Origin: Virgisporangium aliadipatigenens
GTDB taxonomy: Bacteria > Actinomycetota > Actinomycetes > Mycobacteriales > Micromonosporaceae
Length of the DNA: 64,000 nt
Reading direction: 5' to 3'
Assembly: GCF_016863615.1 (NCBI RefSeq)
Contig: NZ_BOPF01000028.1
Span: 62,001-126,000, forward strand
Both the position numbers and the translations under genes were made by a program. The notes beneath the pieces are model-generated. The model was not told where the DNA came from, did no database searches, and was given only the letters and a program-made list of their open reading frames with translations. Below, in pieces: positions 35,402 to 43,755 of this stretch; within the stretch, counting starts at the first letter, position 1; every line of letters starts with the position of its first letter.

Positions 35402-36774
35402 CGACGACCGCACAGCCGACCGCCATCGAGTACAGCCGCCACGGCCGGACCGGCCGCTGGATCGAGGACTGGCGGCCGGAGGACGAGACGTTCTGGAAGC
35501 AGACCGGAGCGGCCGTCGCCCGACGCAACCTCGTCTTCTCCATCTTCTCCGAACACATCGGCTTCTCCGTCTGGACGCTCTGGTCGGTGCTGGTGCTGTT
35601 CCTCGGGCCGGCGTACGGGATCGACCCGGCCGGCAAGTTCGTGCTGACCGCCGTGCCGGCGCTGGTCGGATCGGTGCTGCGGCTGCCGTATACGTTCGCG
35701 GTGGCGAAGTTCGGCGGGCGCAATTGGACGGTGTTCAGCGCCGCACTGCTGCTGGTGCCCTGCCTGCTCGCCGCGCTCGTGCTGGAGCCCGGTGTCTCCT
35801 ACTCGACGCTGCTGCTCGTGGCGGCCGTCGCCGGTGTGGGCGGCGGCAACTTCGCCTCCTCGATGGCGAACATCAACGCCTACTACCCGGAACGCTACAA
35901 GGGCTGGGCCCTCGGCCTGAACGCCGGCGGCGGCAACATCGGCGTCGCGGCGGTGCAACTCGTCGGGCTGCTGGTGCTCGCCACGGCGGGTGCGGCGCAC
36001 CCGCGCCTCGTGCCGGGCCTGTACATCCCGCTGATCGTGCTGGCGGCGCTCGGTTCCTGGCGGTACATGGACAATCTCGCGTCGGCGCGCAACGACAAGC
36101 GGGCGATGCGTGACGCCACCCGCGATTCGCACACGTGGATCATGTCGGTGCTGTACATCGGGACGTTCGGCTCGTTCATCGGCTTCGGGTTCGCCTTCGG
36201 GCAGGTGCTGCAGGTGCAGTTCAAGGCCGACTTCGACACTCCGATCAAGGCGGCGTACCTGACGTTCCTGGGGCCGCTGCTGGGTTCGCTGATCCGGCCG
36301 CTGGGCGGTGCGCTCGCCGACCGGGTCGGTGGTGCGCTGGTGACGTTCTGGAACTTCGTCGCGATGGCGTGCGGTGCCGGGATCGTGCTGCTGGCGTCCA
36401 GCGCGAACTCGCTGTCGCTGTTCCTGCTGGGGTTCATCCTGCTGTTCGTCTTCTCCGGCGTGGGCAACGGGTCGACGTACAAGATGATCCCGGCGATCTT
36501 CCGGGCGAAGGCCCGGGCGGCGGTGGCCGGCGGCACCGACCCCGACGCCGCGGACCGGGACGCCCGCCGGCTGTCCGGGGCGCTGATCGGCATCGCGGGC
36601 GCCGTCGGGGCCTTCGGCGGCGTGCTGGTGAACCTGGCGTTCCGGCAGTCGTTCGTGGAGACCGGCAGCGGGAACGCCGCCTATGTCGCGTTCATCGGCT
36701 ACTACGCGGTGTGCTTCGGGCTCACGTGGTGGGTGTACCTGCGCCCGTCCGAACGGCGTCTCGCAGGCGTGTAG
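35398..36774 (+). CDS. narK: NarK/NasA-type nitrate/nitrite transporter
   Basis: A 458-residue MFS protein with 12 helices. The nitrate signature is GGGNFASSMANINAYYPERY followed by GWALGLNAGGGNIGV; the second signature reads FSGVGNGSTYKMIPAIFR. An N-terminal RTGRWIEDWRPEDETFW is common in actinobacterial NarK. It imports nitrate (or exchanges nitrate for nitrite) for the reductases encoded upstream. The GTG at 35398 overlaps the nirD stop. Its last 53 bases overlap the opposing NmrA-family gene. Confidence 0.94.
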   Translation: MTTTAQPTAIEYSRHGRTGRWIEDWRPEDETFWKQTGAAVARRNLVFSIFSEHIGFSVWTLWSVLVLFLGPAYGIDPAGKFVLTAVPALVGSVLRLPYTFAVAKFGGRNWTVFSAALLLVPCLLAALVLEPGVSYSTLLLVAAVAGVGGGNFASSMANINAYYPERYKGWALGLNAGGGNIGVAAVQLVGLLVLATAGAAHPRLVPGLYIPLIVLAALGSWRYMDNLASARNDKRAMRDATRDSHTWIMSVLYIGTFGSFIGFGFAFGQVLQVQFKADFDTPIKAAYLTFLGPLLGSLIRPLGGALADRVGGALVTFWNFVAMACGAGIVLLASSANSLSLFLLGFILLFVFSGVGNGSTYKMIPAIFRAKARAAVAGGTDPDAADRDARRLSGALIGIAGAVGAFGGVLVNLAFRQSFVETGSGNAAYVAFIGYYAVCFGLTWWVYLRPSERRLAGV

Positions 36775-37663
36775 CCGCCCACTCCGCGAGGCTCGTGAGC
36801 GGGATGCCGAACGCCCGCGCGTACTCCGGGCGGGCCGGCTGCGGGGCGGCGTTCATCCACTCGCCCGCGATGCCCATGGGCGGCATGCCGGCGGCGACCG
36901 CCTCCTCGAACGTGAGGTCGGGTGCGGACAGCGGCACGCCCCATGCGCGGGAGAGGATCGCGGCGATCTCGGTCATCGACAGGTGTTCGCCGGCGAGTTC
37001 GAGTTCGACCTGGTGGAAACGCTCGGGCTCGGCGAAGGCCACCGCCGCGGCGGTGCCGATGTCCCGCACCGCGACGGGGGAGATGCGGGTCCGCGGCCGG
37101 ATCAGCGTCACCAGGCCGCCGTCGACGCCGCGCGGGAAGAGGTAGGCCGTCGTCGGCAGGAAGTTCTCCATGAAGAAGCCCGGCTTGAGGATCGTCCAGC
37201 GGGGGAAGCCGGCGGCCCGGACCGCGTCCTGCACGGCGCTCTTGGCGTCCATCGACGGGACGACGGCCGACCACCGGCTCTCCCACTCCGGGTGCCGCCG
37301 GTGCTGGCCCGCGCCGGTGACGGAGGTGTGGACGAACTGCGTCACGCCGGCGGCCCGCGCGGCCTCGACGAGGTTGACGCCCATGGTCACCTCGCCGGCG
37401 AAGTCGAAGCCGTCGGCGGTGAAGGCGGGCATCTGCACGGAGAAGACCGCGCGTGCCCCGTCGGCCGCGCGGCGGACGCTTTCCCGTTCCATCAGATCGC
37501 CCGTGACGAGCGTGGCGCCGAGGGCCTCGACGGCCTTGGCGCCCGCGGACGACGGGTCGCGCACCAGGGCGCGGACCGGAACGCCCGCCGCGAGCAGCGC
37601 CCGGGCGGTGGCCCCGCCCTGCTGGCCGGTGGCGCCGGTGACCAGGACCGGATTCTCGGACAT
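36722..37663 (-). CDS. NmrA-family NAD(P)-binding protein
   Basis: A 313-residue atypical short-chain dehydrogenase. The nucleotide loop is VLVTGATGQQGGATARALL, then VRALVRDP. The catalytic Tyr-x3-Lys is absent, as in NmrA/HSCARG redox sensors and quinone-reductase-like QOR2 proteins. FVHTSVTGAGQH and WTILKPGFFMENFLP are typical. It may sense NADPH/NADP or reduce quinones. It is divergent from a TetR gene, with palindromes between. The C-terminus overlaps narK. Confidence 0.88.
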   Translation of the reverse strand: MSENPVLVTGATGQQGGATARALLAAGVPVRALVRDPSSAGAKAVEALGATLVTGDLMERESVRRAADGARAVFSVQMPAFTADGFDFAGEVTMGVNLVEAARAAGVTQFVHTSVTGAGQHRRHPEWESRWSAVVPSMDAKSAVQDAVRAAGFPRWTILKPGFFMENFLPTTAYLFPRGVDGGLVTLIRPRTRISPVAVRDIGTAAAVAFAEPERFHQVELELAGEHLSMTEIAAILSRAWGVPLSAPDLTFEEAVAAGMPPMGIAGEWMNAAPQPARPEYARAFGIPLTSLAEWAATRLRDAVRTGAGTPTT

Positions 37664-37679
37664 GCGGACTCCCTCCGAT

Positions 37680-37700
37680 AAACGGCGGGGGCCGCCGTTT
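37680..37700. promoter_or_regulatory. TetR-type operator, site 1
   Basis: AAACGGCGG (37680-37688), spacer GGG, CCGCCGTTT (37692-37700), a perfect 9-bp dyad. It lies 17 bases before the NmrA start and upstream of the TetR promoter, and shares its half-site with site 2. Confidence 0.65.
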
Positions 37701-37717
37701 CCTGTTCGCTACGATAT

Positions 37718-37730
37718 GGCGGGGCCCGCC
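37718..37730. promoter_or_regulatory. TetR-type operator, site 2
   Basis: GGCGGG (37718-37723), G, CCCGCC (37725-37730), with a right flank GTTTA like site 1. TACGAT at 37710-37715 may be the -10 box of the TetR gene, so binding here would cover its transcription start. Confidence 0.55.
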
Positions 37731-37748
37731 GTTTAGCAAGGAGTCGCC

Positions 37749-38306
37749 ATGCCGCAGCGCGCCGACGCGCGACGCAACTACGCGCGGATCCTCGCCGTGG
37801 CGCAGGACGAGGTCGCCGCACACGGCGCGGACGCCTCCCTGGAACAGATCGCCCGCGTCGCCGGCGTCGGCTCGGCGACCGTGCGCCGGCACTTCCCCAC
37901 GCGGCACGCCCTGCTCACCGCCGTCTCCCGGCACCGCATCGAGGCGCTGTGCGCGCGCGCCGAGGAGCTGGCCGGCGCGGAGAACGGTCGCGCCGCGCTA
38001 CTGGAGTGGATGGACGAGGTCGTCGCCTACTGCGTCGACGCGCGCGGGCTCGCGGAGGCGATCGCGTACGACGGCGACATCCACGAGAACAGCTGCTCGG
38101 CCGCGTTGGAGGAGGCCGCGAGGCCGTTGCTGCGCGACGGGGCGGTGGCCCACGGGGTCACCGTGGCGGACCTGATCGCACTGGCGGTCGGGGTGGTGAT
38201 GGCGACCTCGCACCACCCGGAGCCGCTGCGGCAGTCGCGACACCTCTTTCGGCTGGCGGCCGCGGGCTTCTCGCCCGGCGATCTTGACGGGCGGTCGTCC
38301 GTGTAG
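37749..38306 (+). CDS. TetR-family repressor
   Basis: A 185-residue TetR protein. The N-terminal HTH is ASLEQIARVAGVGSATVRRHFPTRHALL. The C-terminal ligand domain is short, with VTVADLIALAVGVVM and HLFRLAAAG. AAGGAG six bases before the ATG supports the start. It is divergent from the NmrA-family gene and probably represses it and itself through the two dyads at 37680-37730. The inducer is unknown. Confidence 0.92.
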   Translation: MPQRADARRNYARILAVAQDEVAAHGADASLEQIARVAGVGSATVRRHFPTRHALLTAVSRHRIEALCARAEELAGAENGRAALLEWMDEVVAYCVDARGLAEAIAYDGDIHENSCSAALEEAARPLLRDGAVAHGVTVADLIALAVGVVMATSHHPEPLRQSRHLFRLAAAGFSPGDLDGRSSV

Positions 38307-38344
38307 GTCAACTTCGCGTGATGACCTTCATGAGCCACCGCGCG

Positions 38345-38974
38345 TCAAGATCCGCCCGGGACCACCCGGTTCTCCCACGCCCACACGGCGATCTCGGTGC
38401 GGTTGCGGGCACCCAGCTTCGCCTGGATCCCGGACAGGTGGGACTTGACCGTGCTCAGCGAGATGAACAGTTCGGCCGCGATCTCCTGATTGGTGCGACC
38501 CCGCGCGACGGCCTGCACGACCTCGGTCTCCCGTTCCGACAGGGGATTGCTTTGCGGCTCACCGGCCGGGTGGAAGTGACGCAGCAGCCGCACGGTGATC
38601 GACGGGGAGATGAGCGCGTCACCGGCGTGGGCCGCGCGCACGGCCTCCACGAGCAGCGTCGGCCCGGCATCCTTCAACAGGAACCCGGCCGCACCCGCGC
38701 GCAGCGCCCCGTGCACGTACTCGTCCAGGTCGAACGTCGTCACCACGATCACCTTCAGCGGCGCCAACGCCCGCGTCACGGCGATGCCGTCCAGGCGCGG
38801 CATGCGGATGTCGACCAGGCAGACGTCCGGGCGCAACCGGCGGGCCGCCTCGATCGCGTCCACCCCGTCGACCGCCTCGGCGACGACCTCGAAGTCCGGC
38901 TGGTCCTCCAGGATCATCCGCAGGCCGCCGCGCACCATCGCCTGGTCGTCGGCGATGAGGATGCGGATCGTCAT
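38345..38974 (-). CDS. NarL/LuxR-family response regulator
   Basis: A 209-residue regulator. Receiver: IRILIADDQAMVRGGLRMIL with phospho-acceptor in VCLVDIRMPRLDG; switch VVTTFDLDEYVHGAL and GFLLKDAGP. Output: LSERETEVVQAVARGRTNQEIAAELFISLSTVKSHLSG. It overlaps the kinase gene upstream by ATGA (38971-38974), forming a two-component pair. Divergent ABC exporter genes are the likely target. Very similar to the regulator at 60489-61139. Confidence 0.93.
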   Translation of the reverse strand: MTIRILIADDQAMVRGGLRMILEDQPDFEVVAEAVDGVDAIEAARRLRPDVCLVDIRMPRLDGIAVTRALAPLKVIVVTTFDLDEYVHGALRAGAAGFLLKDAGPTLLVEAVRAAHAGDALISPSITVRLLRHFHPAGEPQSNPLSERETEVVQAVARGRTNQEIAAELFISLSTVKSHLSGIQAKLGARNRTEIAVWAWENRVVPGGS

Positions 38975-40029
38975 CGCGCCTCCCGGAGGGGGAGGCGGGC
39001 GCGTACGCACCAGCCGGTGTCCTCGCCGGCGGCCGGGCCGGCGTACAGGGTGCCGCCCAGCGCCTCCACCCGCTCGCGCATGCCGAGCAGCCCGAAGCCG
39101 CCCCCGCCCGACGACTGCGGCGGCGGTCCGTCGTCGGTCACCTCGACCGAGACGCCGTCGCCGTCGCGCCGCACCTCGACCGTCACCGAACGGGCCCGCG
39201 GGGCGTGGCGGGCGATGTTCGTCAGGGACTCGCGCACGATGCGGTGGACGGTGTCGGGCAGCGGCAGATCGCCCTCCGGCAGGCGCAGCGTCACGGGCGG
39301 GCCGTCGAAGTTCGCCACCAGGGCGGCGAGGTCGTCGTGGGCGAGAGCGGCGTCGGTGCGCAGCAGGCCGACGACGCGGCGCATCGCGGTGAGCGCGTCG
39401 GCGCCGGCCGTCTCGATGTCGTTCAGGGCGCCGTCGAGCCGATCCGGGTGGCGGCCGGCGACGAGGCGGGCGCCCTGCGCCTGGAGCACCAGGCCGGTGA
39501 GGTGGTGGGCGGCGACGTCGTGGAGTTCGCGGGCGAGGTCGAGGCGCTCCTGCCGCCGCACCCGCGCGGCGACGATCCGCCGGCGTGCTGCCACGGCGCG
39601 CAGCGTGGCCCCCGTGATCACCGCGCCGCACCAGCTGATCCCATGGAACGCCGCGACGGGATCGGCCCCCGACACCGGCGGCCGGGTGGCGAGCACCGAG
39701 ACCACCACGACGGCCAGCCCGGCGGCCACCACCACGGCGGCGAACCGCAACCGCTGCCGCCGCACGACCGAGCCGGTCAGCACGGCGAGCCCGAGCGCGG
39801 CGGCCGGCCCCGGTTCGGCGGGCAGCTCGGCGACGCGCGCCACGACGACGGCCACGAACGCCACCCCGTAAGCGCCGAGCGCATACCGCCGGCGCAACGC
39901 CAGCCCGCAGATCACCACGGCGACGGCCGCCCCGAACACCCACGACAGGCCGCCCCACGTGACGGCCAGCGCGGCGACCTGGAGCACCAGCACCCCGCCG
40001 AAGAGCACCCCGACCCCCGTCTGCTTCAC
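38971..40029 (-). CDS. HisKA_3 sensor histidine kinase
   Basis: A 352-residue kinase. About four or five N-terminal helices (1-140) have little external sequence, as in cell-envelope-stress sensors. HisKA_3 phosphorylation motif RLDLARELHDVAAHHLTGLVLQ, then ATPase boxes VRESLTNIARHA, DDGPPPQ and GFGLLGMRERV. It phosphorylates the coupled NarL-type regulator. The divergent ABC transporter suggests sensing of a drug, peptide or membrane stress. Confidence 0.92.
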   Translation of the reverse strand: MKQTGVGVLFGGVLVLQVAALAVTWGGLSWVFGAAVAVVICGLALRRRYALGAYGVAFVAVVVARVAELPAEPGPAAALGLAVLTGSVVRRQRLRFAAVVVAAGLAVVVVSVLATRPPVSGADPVAAFHGISWCGAVITGATLRAVAARRRIVAARVRRQERLDLARELHDVAAHHLTGLVLQAQGARLVAGRHPDRLDGALNDIETAGADALTAMRRVVGLLRTDAALAHDDLAALVANFDGPPVTLRLPEGDLPLPDTVHRIVRESLTNIARHAPRARSVTVEVRRDGDGVSVEVTDDGPPPQSSGGGGFGLLGMRERVEALGGTLYAGPAAGEDTGWCVRARLPLREAR

Positions 40030-40140
40030 GAAATCCAGGCTACGAACGCGAACCGCCGTTCATACACCGGTCAAAAGTCGGGTCGTGCGGGCGCCGAACC
40101 GTCCCGCGGACCGATGCCGCACGCGCCTCCGGACCCAACG

Positions 40141-40863
40141 ATGAGCCGCATGAATTCCCCAGACCGACCGGTGCTCGAGGCCGAGCACCTGACGAAGCGG
40201 TACGGAAAGCGCACCGCGCTCGACGACTGCGCCCTGGCCGTGCCGCGCGGGCGGATCGTCGGCCTCGTCGGCCCGAACGGCGCCGGCAAGTCCACCCTCC
40301 TGAACCTCACCTGCGGCCTGACGACCCCCACGTCCGGCGCGCTGCGCGTGCTCGGCGCGCGGCCCGGCGGGAACCTCGCGCGGGTCGGCTTCGTCGCGCA
40401 GGACACGCCGGTCTACGCGGGCCTGACCGTGGCGGAGCACCTGCGCATGGGCGCGCGCCTCAACCCGTCCTGGGACGGCGCCCTCGCGCGGCGCAGGATC
40501 GCCGACGCCGCCCTCGACCCGAACGCCAGGGCGGGCCGCCTCTCCGGTGGCCAGCGCGCCCAACTGGCCCTGACGGTGGCGGCCGCCAAACGACCCGACC
40601 TGTTGCTCCTCGACGAACCGGCAGCCGCCCTGGACCCCTTGGCGCGCAAGGCTTTCCTGCACGATCTCGTCGACTTCGTGGCGGAGTTGGGCAGCACGGC
40701 GATCCTCTCCTCGCACCTGCTCGCCGACGTCGAACGGGTCTGTGACCACCTGATCGTTCTCAGCGGCGGCCGGGTCCGGGTCGCCGGCGACGTGCGGGAC
40801 CTGCTGACCGACGGCCGGCGGCTGGAGGAACTGGTGCTCAGCCACCTGGAGGCGACCCGATGA
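40141..40863 (+). CDS. ABC transporter ATP-binding protein
   Basis: A 240-residue ABC ATPase. Walker A GLVGPNGAGKSTLL, Q-loop FVAQDTPVYAGLT, signature LSGGQRAQL, Walker B LLLLDEPAAALDP and the H-loop SSHLL. The type is DrrA/CcmA-like export. ATG at 40141, with another at 40150; neither has a strong ribosome site, so leaderless translation is possible. The stop overlaps the permease start (ATGA 40860-40863). Probably controlled by the divergent two-component system. Confidence 0.92.
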   Translation: MSRMNSPDRPVLEAEHLTKRYGKRTALDDCALAVPRGRIVGLVGPNGAGKSTLLNLTCGLTTPTSGALRVLGARPGGNLARVGFVAQDTPVYAGLTVAEHLRMGARLNPSWDGALARRRIADAALDPNARAGRLSGGQRAQLALTVAAAKRPDLLLLDEPAAALDPLARKAFLHDLVDFVAELGSTAILSSHLLADVERVCDHLIVLSGGRVRVAGDVRDLLTDGRRLEELVLSHLEATR

Positions 40864-41795
40864 TCTGGCTCAGTTGGCGGCAGTTCCGCGCGCAGGGCGT
40901 GACGGCTTGCGTGGCGCTCGTCCCGTTCGCGGCGTTCGTGGTGTGGACCGGGCTGCGGCTGCGGGACGACTGCGCGGCCGAGTGTGTGCGCGCCTTCCAG
41001 GGCCGGCTGTACCTGCTCGACGCGGTGCTGCTGGCGCTGCCGGCGGTGCTGGGGATGTTCTGGGGCGCGCCGCTCGTGGCCCGCGAACTCGAGGCCGGCA
41101 CGCACCGCACGGTCTGGAACCAGAGCGTGTCCCGCCGGCGCTGGCTGCTGGTGAAGCTGCTGTTCACCGCGGCCTGCGCGGCCGTCCTCGCGGGCGCGTG
41201 CAGCGCGTTGCTGACCTGGGCGGCCGCGCCCTACGACCGGCTCGCGGCGGACCGGTTCACGGCGCTGATCTTCGGGGCCCGCAACGTGGCGCCGGTCGCG
41301 TACGCGGCGTTCGCCGTGGTGCTGGGCGCACTGCTCGGCCTGGTGCTGCGGCGCACGCTGCCCGCGATGGCGCTCACGGCCGCCGCGTTCGTCGCCGTGC
41401 AGGTCGCGATGCCGACGCTCGTGCGCCCCCACCTGGTCCCGCCCGTCACGGCGGATGCCAGGATGACCGTGGAAGTGCTGCGAAACCTCCGGTTTCTCGG
41501 GGCGGACGCGTCGATCGAGGGCCTGTCGGTCCCCGGCGGCTGGGTCACCTCCACGAGCAAAATGCGCCGGTCGAACGGCGATCCGGTCGACCTCGCCCAC
41601 TACGGGAGTTGCATCTCCGCCTCGCCGGATCTCGCTTCCCAGTGCATCGCGGCGCTCGACCTGCACGTGCGTGCCGAGTATCAGCCGGCCGGGCGCTACT
41701 GGCGGTTCCAGTGGCTGGAGGTGGGTCTGTTCGCGGCGATGACCGCGACGGCCGGTGCGCTCGGCCTGTGGCGGGTGCGCCGCCGCCCGGACTGA
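40860..41795 (+). CDS. ABC transporter permease
   Basis: A 311-residue membrane protein with about six helices. It opens MIWLSWRQFRAQ, common to actinobacterial ABC-2-like permeases paired with such ATPases. MFWGAPLVARELEAGTHRTV and WNQSVSRRRWLLVKL form the conserved loop after the second helix. A larger external loop (about 200-275) contains two cysteines. Coupled by overlap to the ATPase. Substrate unknown. Confidence 0.88.
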   Translation: MIWLSWRQFRAQGVTACVALVPFAAFVVWTGLRLRDDCAAECVRAFQGRLYLLDAVLLALPAVLGMFWGAPLVARELEAGTHRTVWNQSVSRRRWLLVKLLFTAACAAVLAGACSALLTWAAAPYDRLAADRFTALIFGARNVAPVAYAAFAVVLGALLGLVLRRTLPAMALTAAAFVAVQVAMPTLVRPHLVPPVTADARMTVEVLRNLRFLGADASIEGLSVPGGWVTSTSKMRRSNGDPVDLAHYGSCISASPDLASQCIAALDLHVRAEYQPAGRYWRFQWLEVGLFAAMTATAGALGLWRVRRRPD

Positions 41796-42064
41796 GCGCC
41801 GCCTGCCGCGGCCGGCCCGGCGGCTCACGGCATCAGCGACTCGCGCGGCGCTCGCCCACTCAGCGGCCCGCACCGGCGGCCCGCGCCGGCAGCGCGCGTC
41901 GGTGGCGGGCGTCGCTGGTTCGCGCGGCGCTTGCTGGCCCGGCGGCGTGAGCCGGTGGTGGGTGTCGGTGGCTCGGTGCGGGTGGGCGATGCGACGCATC
42001 CGTGTCCGGGCGTGCGAAGCCGAGGCGGCGCCGGTCGGGTGCCGGCGCCGCGCGAGCGGCTGGG
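41796..42064. other. 269-base intergenic region, nothing recognised
   Basis: A very GC-rich interval between convergent genes (permease + and aldo/keto reductase -). It is rich in GGCCCGGCGG-type words, with no clear hairpin of high quality and no ORF resembling a protein. Confidence 0.4.
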
Positions 42065-43078
42065 TCAGTTGTTGACCGAACGCATGCCCTGTTCGGGGTA
42101 GCGGGTGCCGGCCGCCGCACCCGGCGGGAGCGCGTCGTCGAGCCGGGCCAGCGCCTCCGGGCTGAGCGTGAGGTCGGCGGCGTCGGCGTTCTCCTCGACG
42201 TACTTGACCCGCCGGGTGCCGGGGATCGCGAACACGTCCTCGCCCCGGGAGAGCACCCACGCGAGCGCTACCTTCGCCGGCGAGGCGCCCACCTCGTCGG
42301 CGACCGTGCGCACCACGTCGACCAGCTTGGCGTTGTGGTCGAGGTTCTCCTCGGAGTACCGCGGGCTGAACCGGCGGTAGTCCCGCTCGGCCAGGTCGGC
42401 CCTGCTCTGCACCGTGCCGGTGAGGATGCCGCGCCCGTAGGGCGAGTACGCCACGAGCGCCACGCCAAGCTCACGGCAGGCGTCCAGGAGGCCGTTCTCG
42501 GGATCGCGGGTGAACAGCGAGTACTCCACCTGAACTGCCGCGATCGGATGCACGGCGTGCGCGCGACGCAGCGTGTCGACGGCCACCTCGGAAAGGCCCA
42601 GGTGCCGCACCTTCCCCGCCCGCACCAGTCCGGCCATCGCGCCCACGGTGTCCTCGATCGGAACATCCGGCAGCTTCCGGTGCATGTAGTACAGGTCGAT
42701 CGTGTCGATCCCGAGCCGGGCGAGCGAGGCGTCGCAGGCCTGCGGCACCCACTCCGGGGAGGTGTCCCCGTACTGGCCGCTGTTCGGGCCGAGCCACGAG
42801 GCGCGGTCGGCGCCCTCGGGGAACCGCGCGAGGAACTTCGTCGCCACGAACGCCTCGTCGCGCCGACCCTTGAGCGCCTGCCCGAGAACCCGTTCGCTGT
42901 GGCCCGCGCCGTACATGTCGGCGGTGTCGAAGTGCGTCATCCCGACGTCGAGCGCGCGATGCACCGCTGCGATCGACTCGTTGTCGTCGGCCGGCCCGTA
43001 CACGTCCGCGAACGACATGGTGCCGAGCCCGACGGCGGCGACCTGCGGCCCGTTCGTGCCCAACTGGCGAAGCTTCAT
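42065..43078 (-). CDS. Aldo/keto reductase
   Basis: A 337-residue AKR of the AKR13-like class. The tetrad residues are visible: Asp and Tyr in HFDTADMYGAGHSE, Lys in FVATKF, and His in DLYYMHRKLPDVP. The NADPH-binding C-terminal loop is FAIPGTRRVKYVEENADA. It reduces aldehydes or ketones. It is coupled to a MerR gene by ATGA (43075-43078), which probably regulates it. Substrate unknown. Confidence 0.92.
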   Translation of the reverse strand: MKLRQLGTNGPQVAAVGLGTMSFADVYGPADDNESIAAVHRALDVGMTHFDTADMYGAGHSERVLGQALKGRRDEAFVATKFLARFPEGADRASWLGPNSGQYGDTSPEWVPQACDASLARLGIDTIDLYYMHRKLPDVPIEDTVGAMAGLVRAGKVRHLGLSEVAVDTLRRAHAVHPIAAVQVEYSLFTRDPENGLLDACRELGVALVAYSPYGRGILTGTVQSRADLAERDYRRFSPRYSEENLDHNAKLVDVVRTVADEVGASPAKVALAWVLSRGEDVFAIPGTRRVKYVEENADAADLTLSPEALARLDDALPPGAAAGTRYPEQGMRSVNN

Positions 43079-43449
43079 GAGGTGGCCTCCGTGTAGAAGT
43101 CGATTTTCCAGTCGATGACCTTCAGGTCCTTCTGCAGGGCATCGATCTGCGCCACGACGCGGGCCCGGTGCGAGACCAGGATCTCGAGGCGTTCGTGGTT
43201 GGTGGTGTCGCCGACGTTTATCAGCTCCACATAGCGGATCATGTCCCGAACGGGCATCCCGGTGTCCCGCAGCTTGCAGAGGAAGCGCAGCCGCTCCACG
43301 TCCTGCTCGGCGTAACGGCGCCGGCCGGCGGAGTCGCGTCCGATCGGGCCGACCAGGCCCAGCCGCTCGTACCAGCGCAGCGTGTGCGCGGAGAGGTCGA
43401 CCTGCCCGGCCACTTCGCTGACGGAGAGAAAGGCGCCCACGGGTTCCAC
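43075..43449 (-). CDS. MerR-family regulator
   Basis: About 124 residues. Winged HTH: LSVSEVAGQVDLSAHTLRWYERLGLVG, RRRYAEQDVERL, then a dimerisation helix to the C-terminus. No cysteine cluster, so it is not a metal sensor of the classic kind. The GTG at 43449 has AAGGGGAAG just upstream and is preferred over the longer frame to 43548. It lies in an operon with the aldo/keto reductase. Confidence 0.9.
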   Translation of the reverse strand: MEPVGAFLSVSEVAGQVDLSAHTLRWYERLGLVGPIGRDSAGRRRYAEQDVERLRFLCKLRDTGMPVRDMIRYVELINVGDTTNHERLEILVSHRARVVAQIDALQKDLKVIDWKIDFYTEATS

Positions 43450-43527
43450 TCTTCCCCTTCGAGCGCACTCTAAGTCAAGCGAACTCCACCAGATTGGGCC
43501 TGTGGATAACGTTGATTCGTCCGACAG

Positions 43528-43752
43528 GTGTACGAGAATGGGGGGCATGCGGACAGGCTGAAGGAAGCCGAAGCCGTACTGGCTCCGTGCCTTCAGACCA
43601 GCACGCTGTATCTGTCCACACAGGACATTGCCACCGGAGTGTGCCTGGCCGTGCTGGACGGCAACGGCATCCCACTCGACGTCGGCCGCACCAAACGACT
43701 CGTCGTCGGCGAGCTACGCCACGCCGCAACATCTGCCACCGGCGACCATGAG
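43528..43752 (+). pseudogene. DUF222/HNH (13E12-type) endonuclease remnant
   Basis: A fragment in frame from GTG 43528. The stretch GVCLAVLDGNGIPLDVGRTK then RLVVGELRHAATSATGD resembles the end of the DUF222 domain just before the HNH nuclease of 13E12-type proteins, where PLDxGRxxRxxxxxLRRA is typical. The HNH motif itself and the DUF222 N-terminus are missing, and the frame then runs into antisense of the next gene. Codon use is less GC-biased (aaa, cta, aca, gta). Best read as a decayed mobile-type gene. Confidence 0.6.
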
Positions 43753-43755
43753 CCG

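Noticed and set aside
41796-42064. Possible small gene in the GC-rich convergent gap
   Set aside because: All frames give Arg/Ala/Pro-rich strings with no start signal or family motif.
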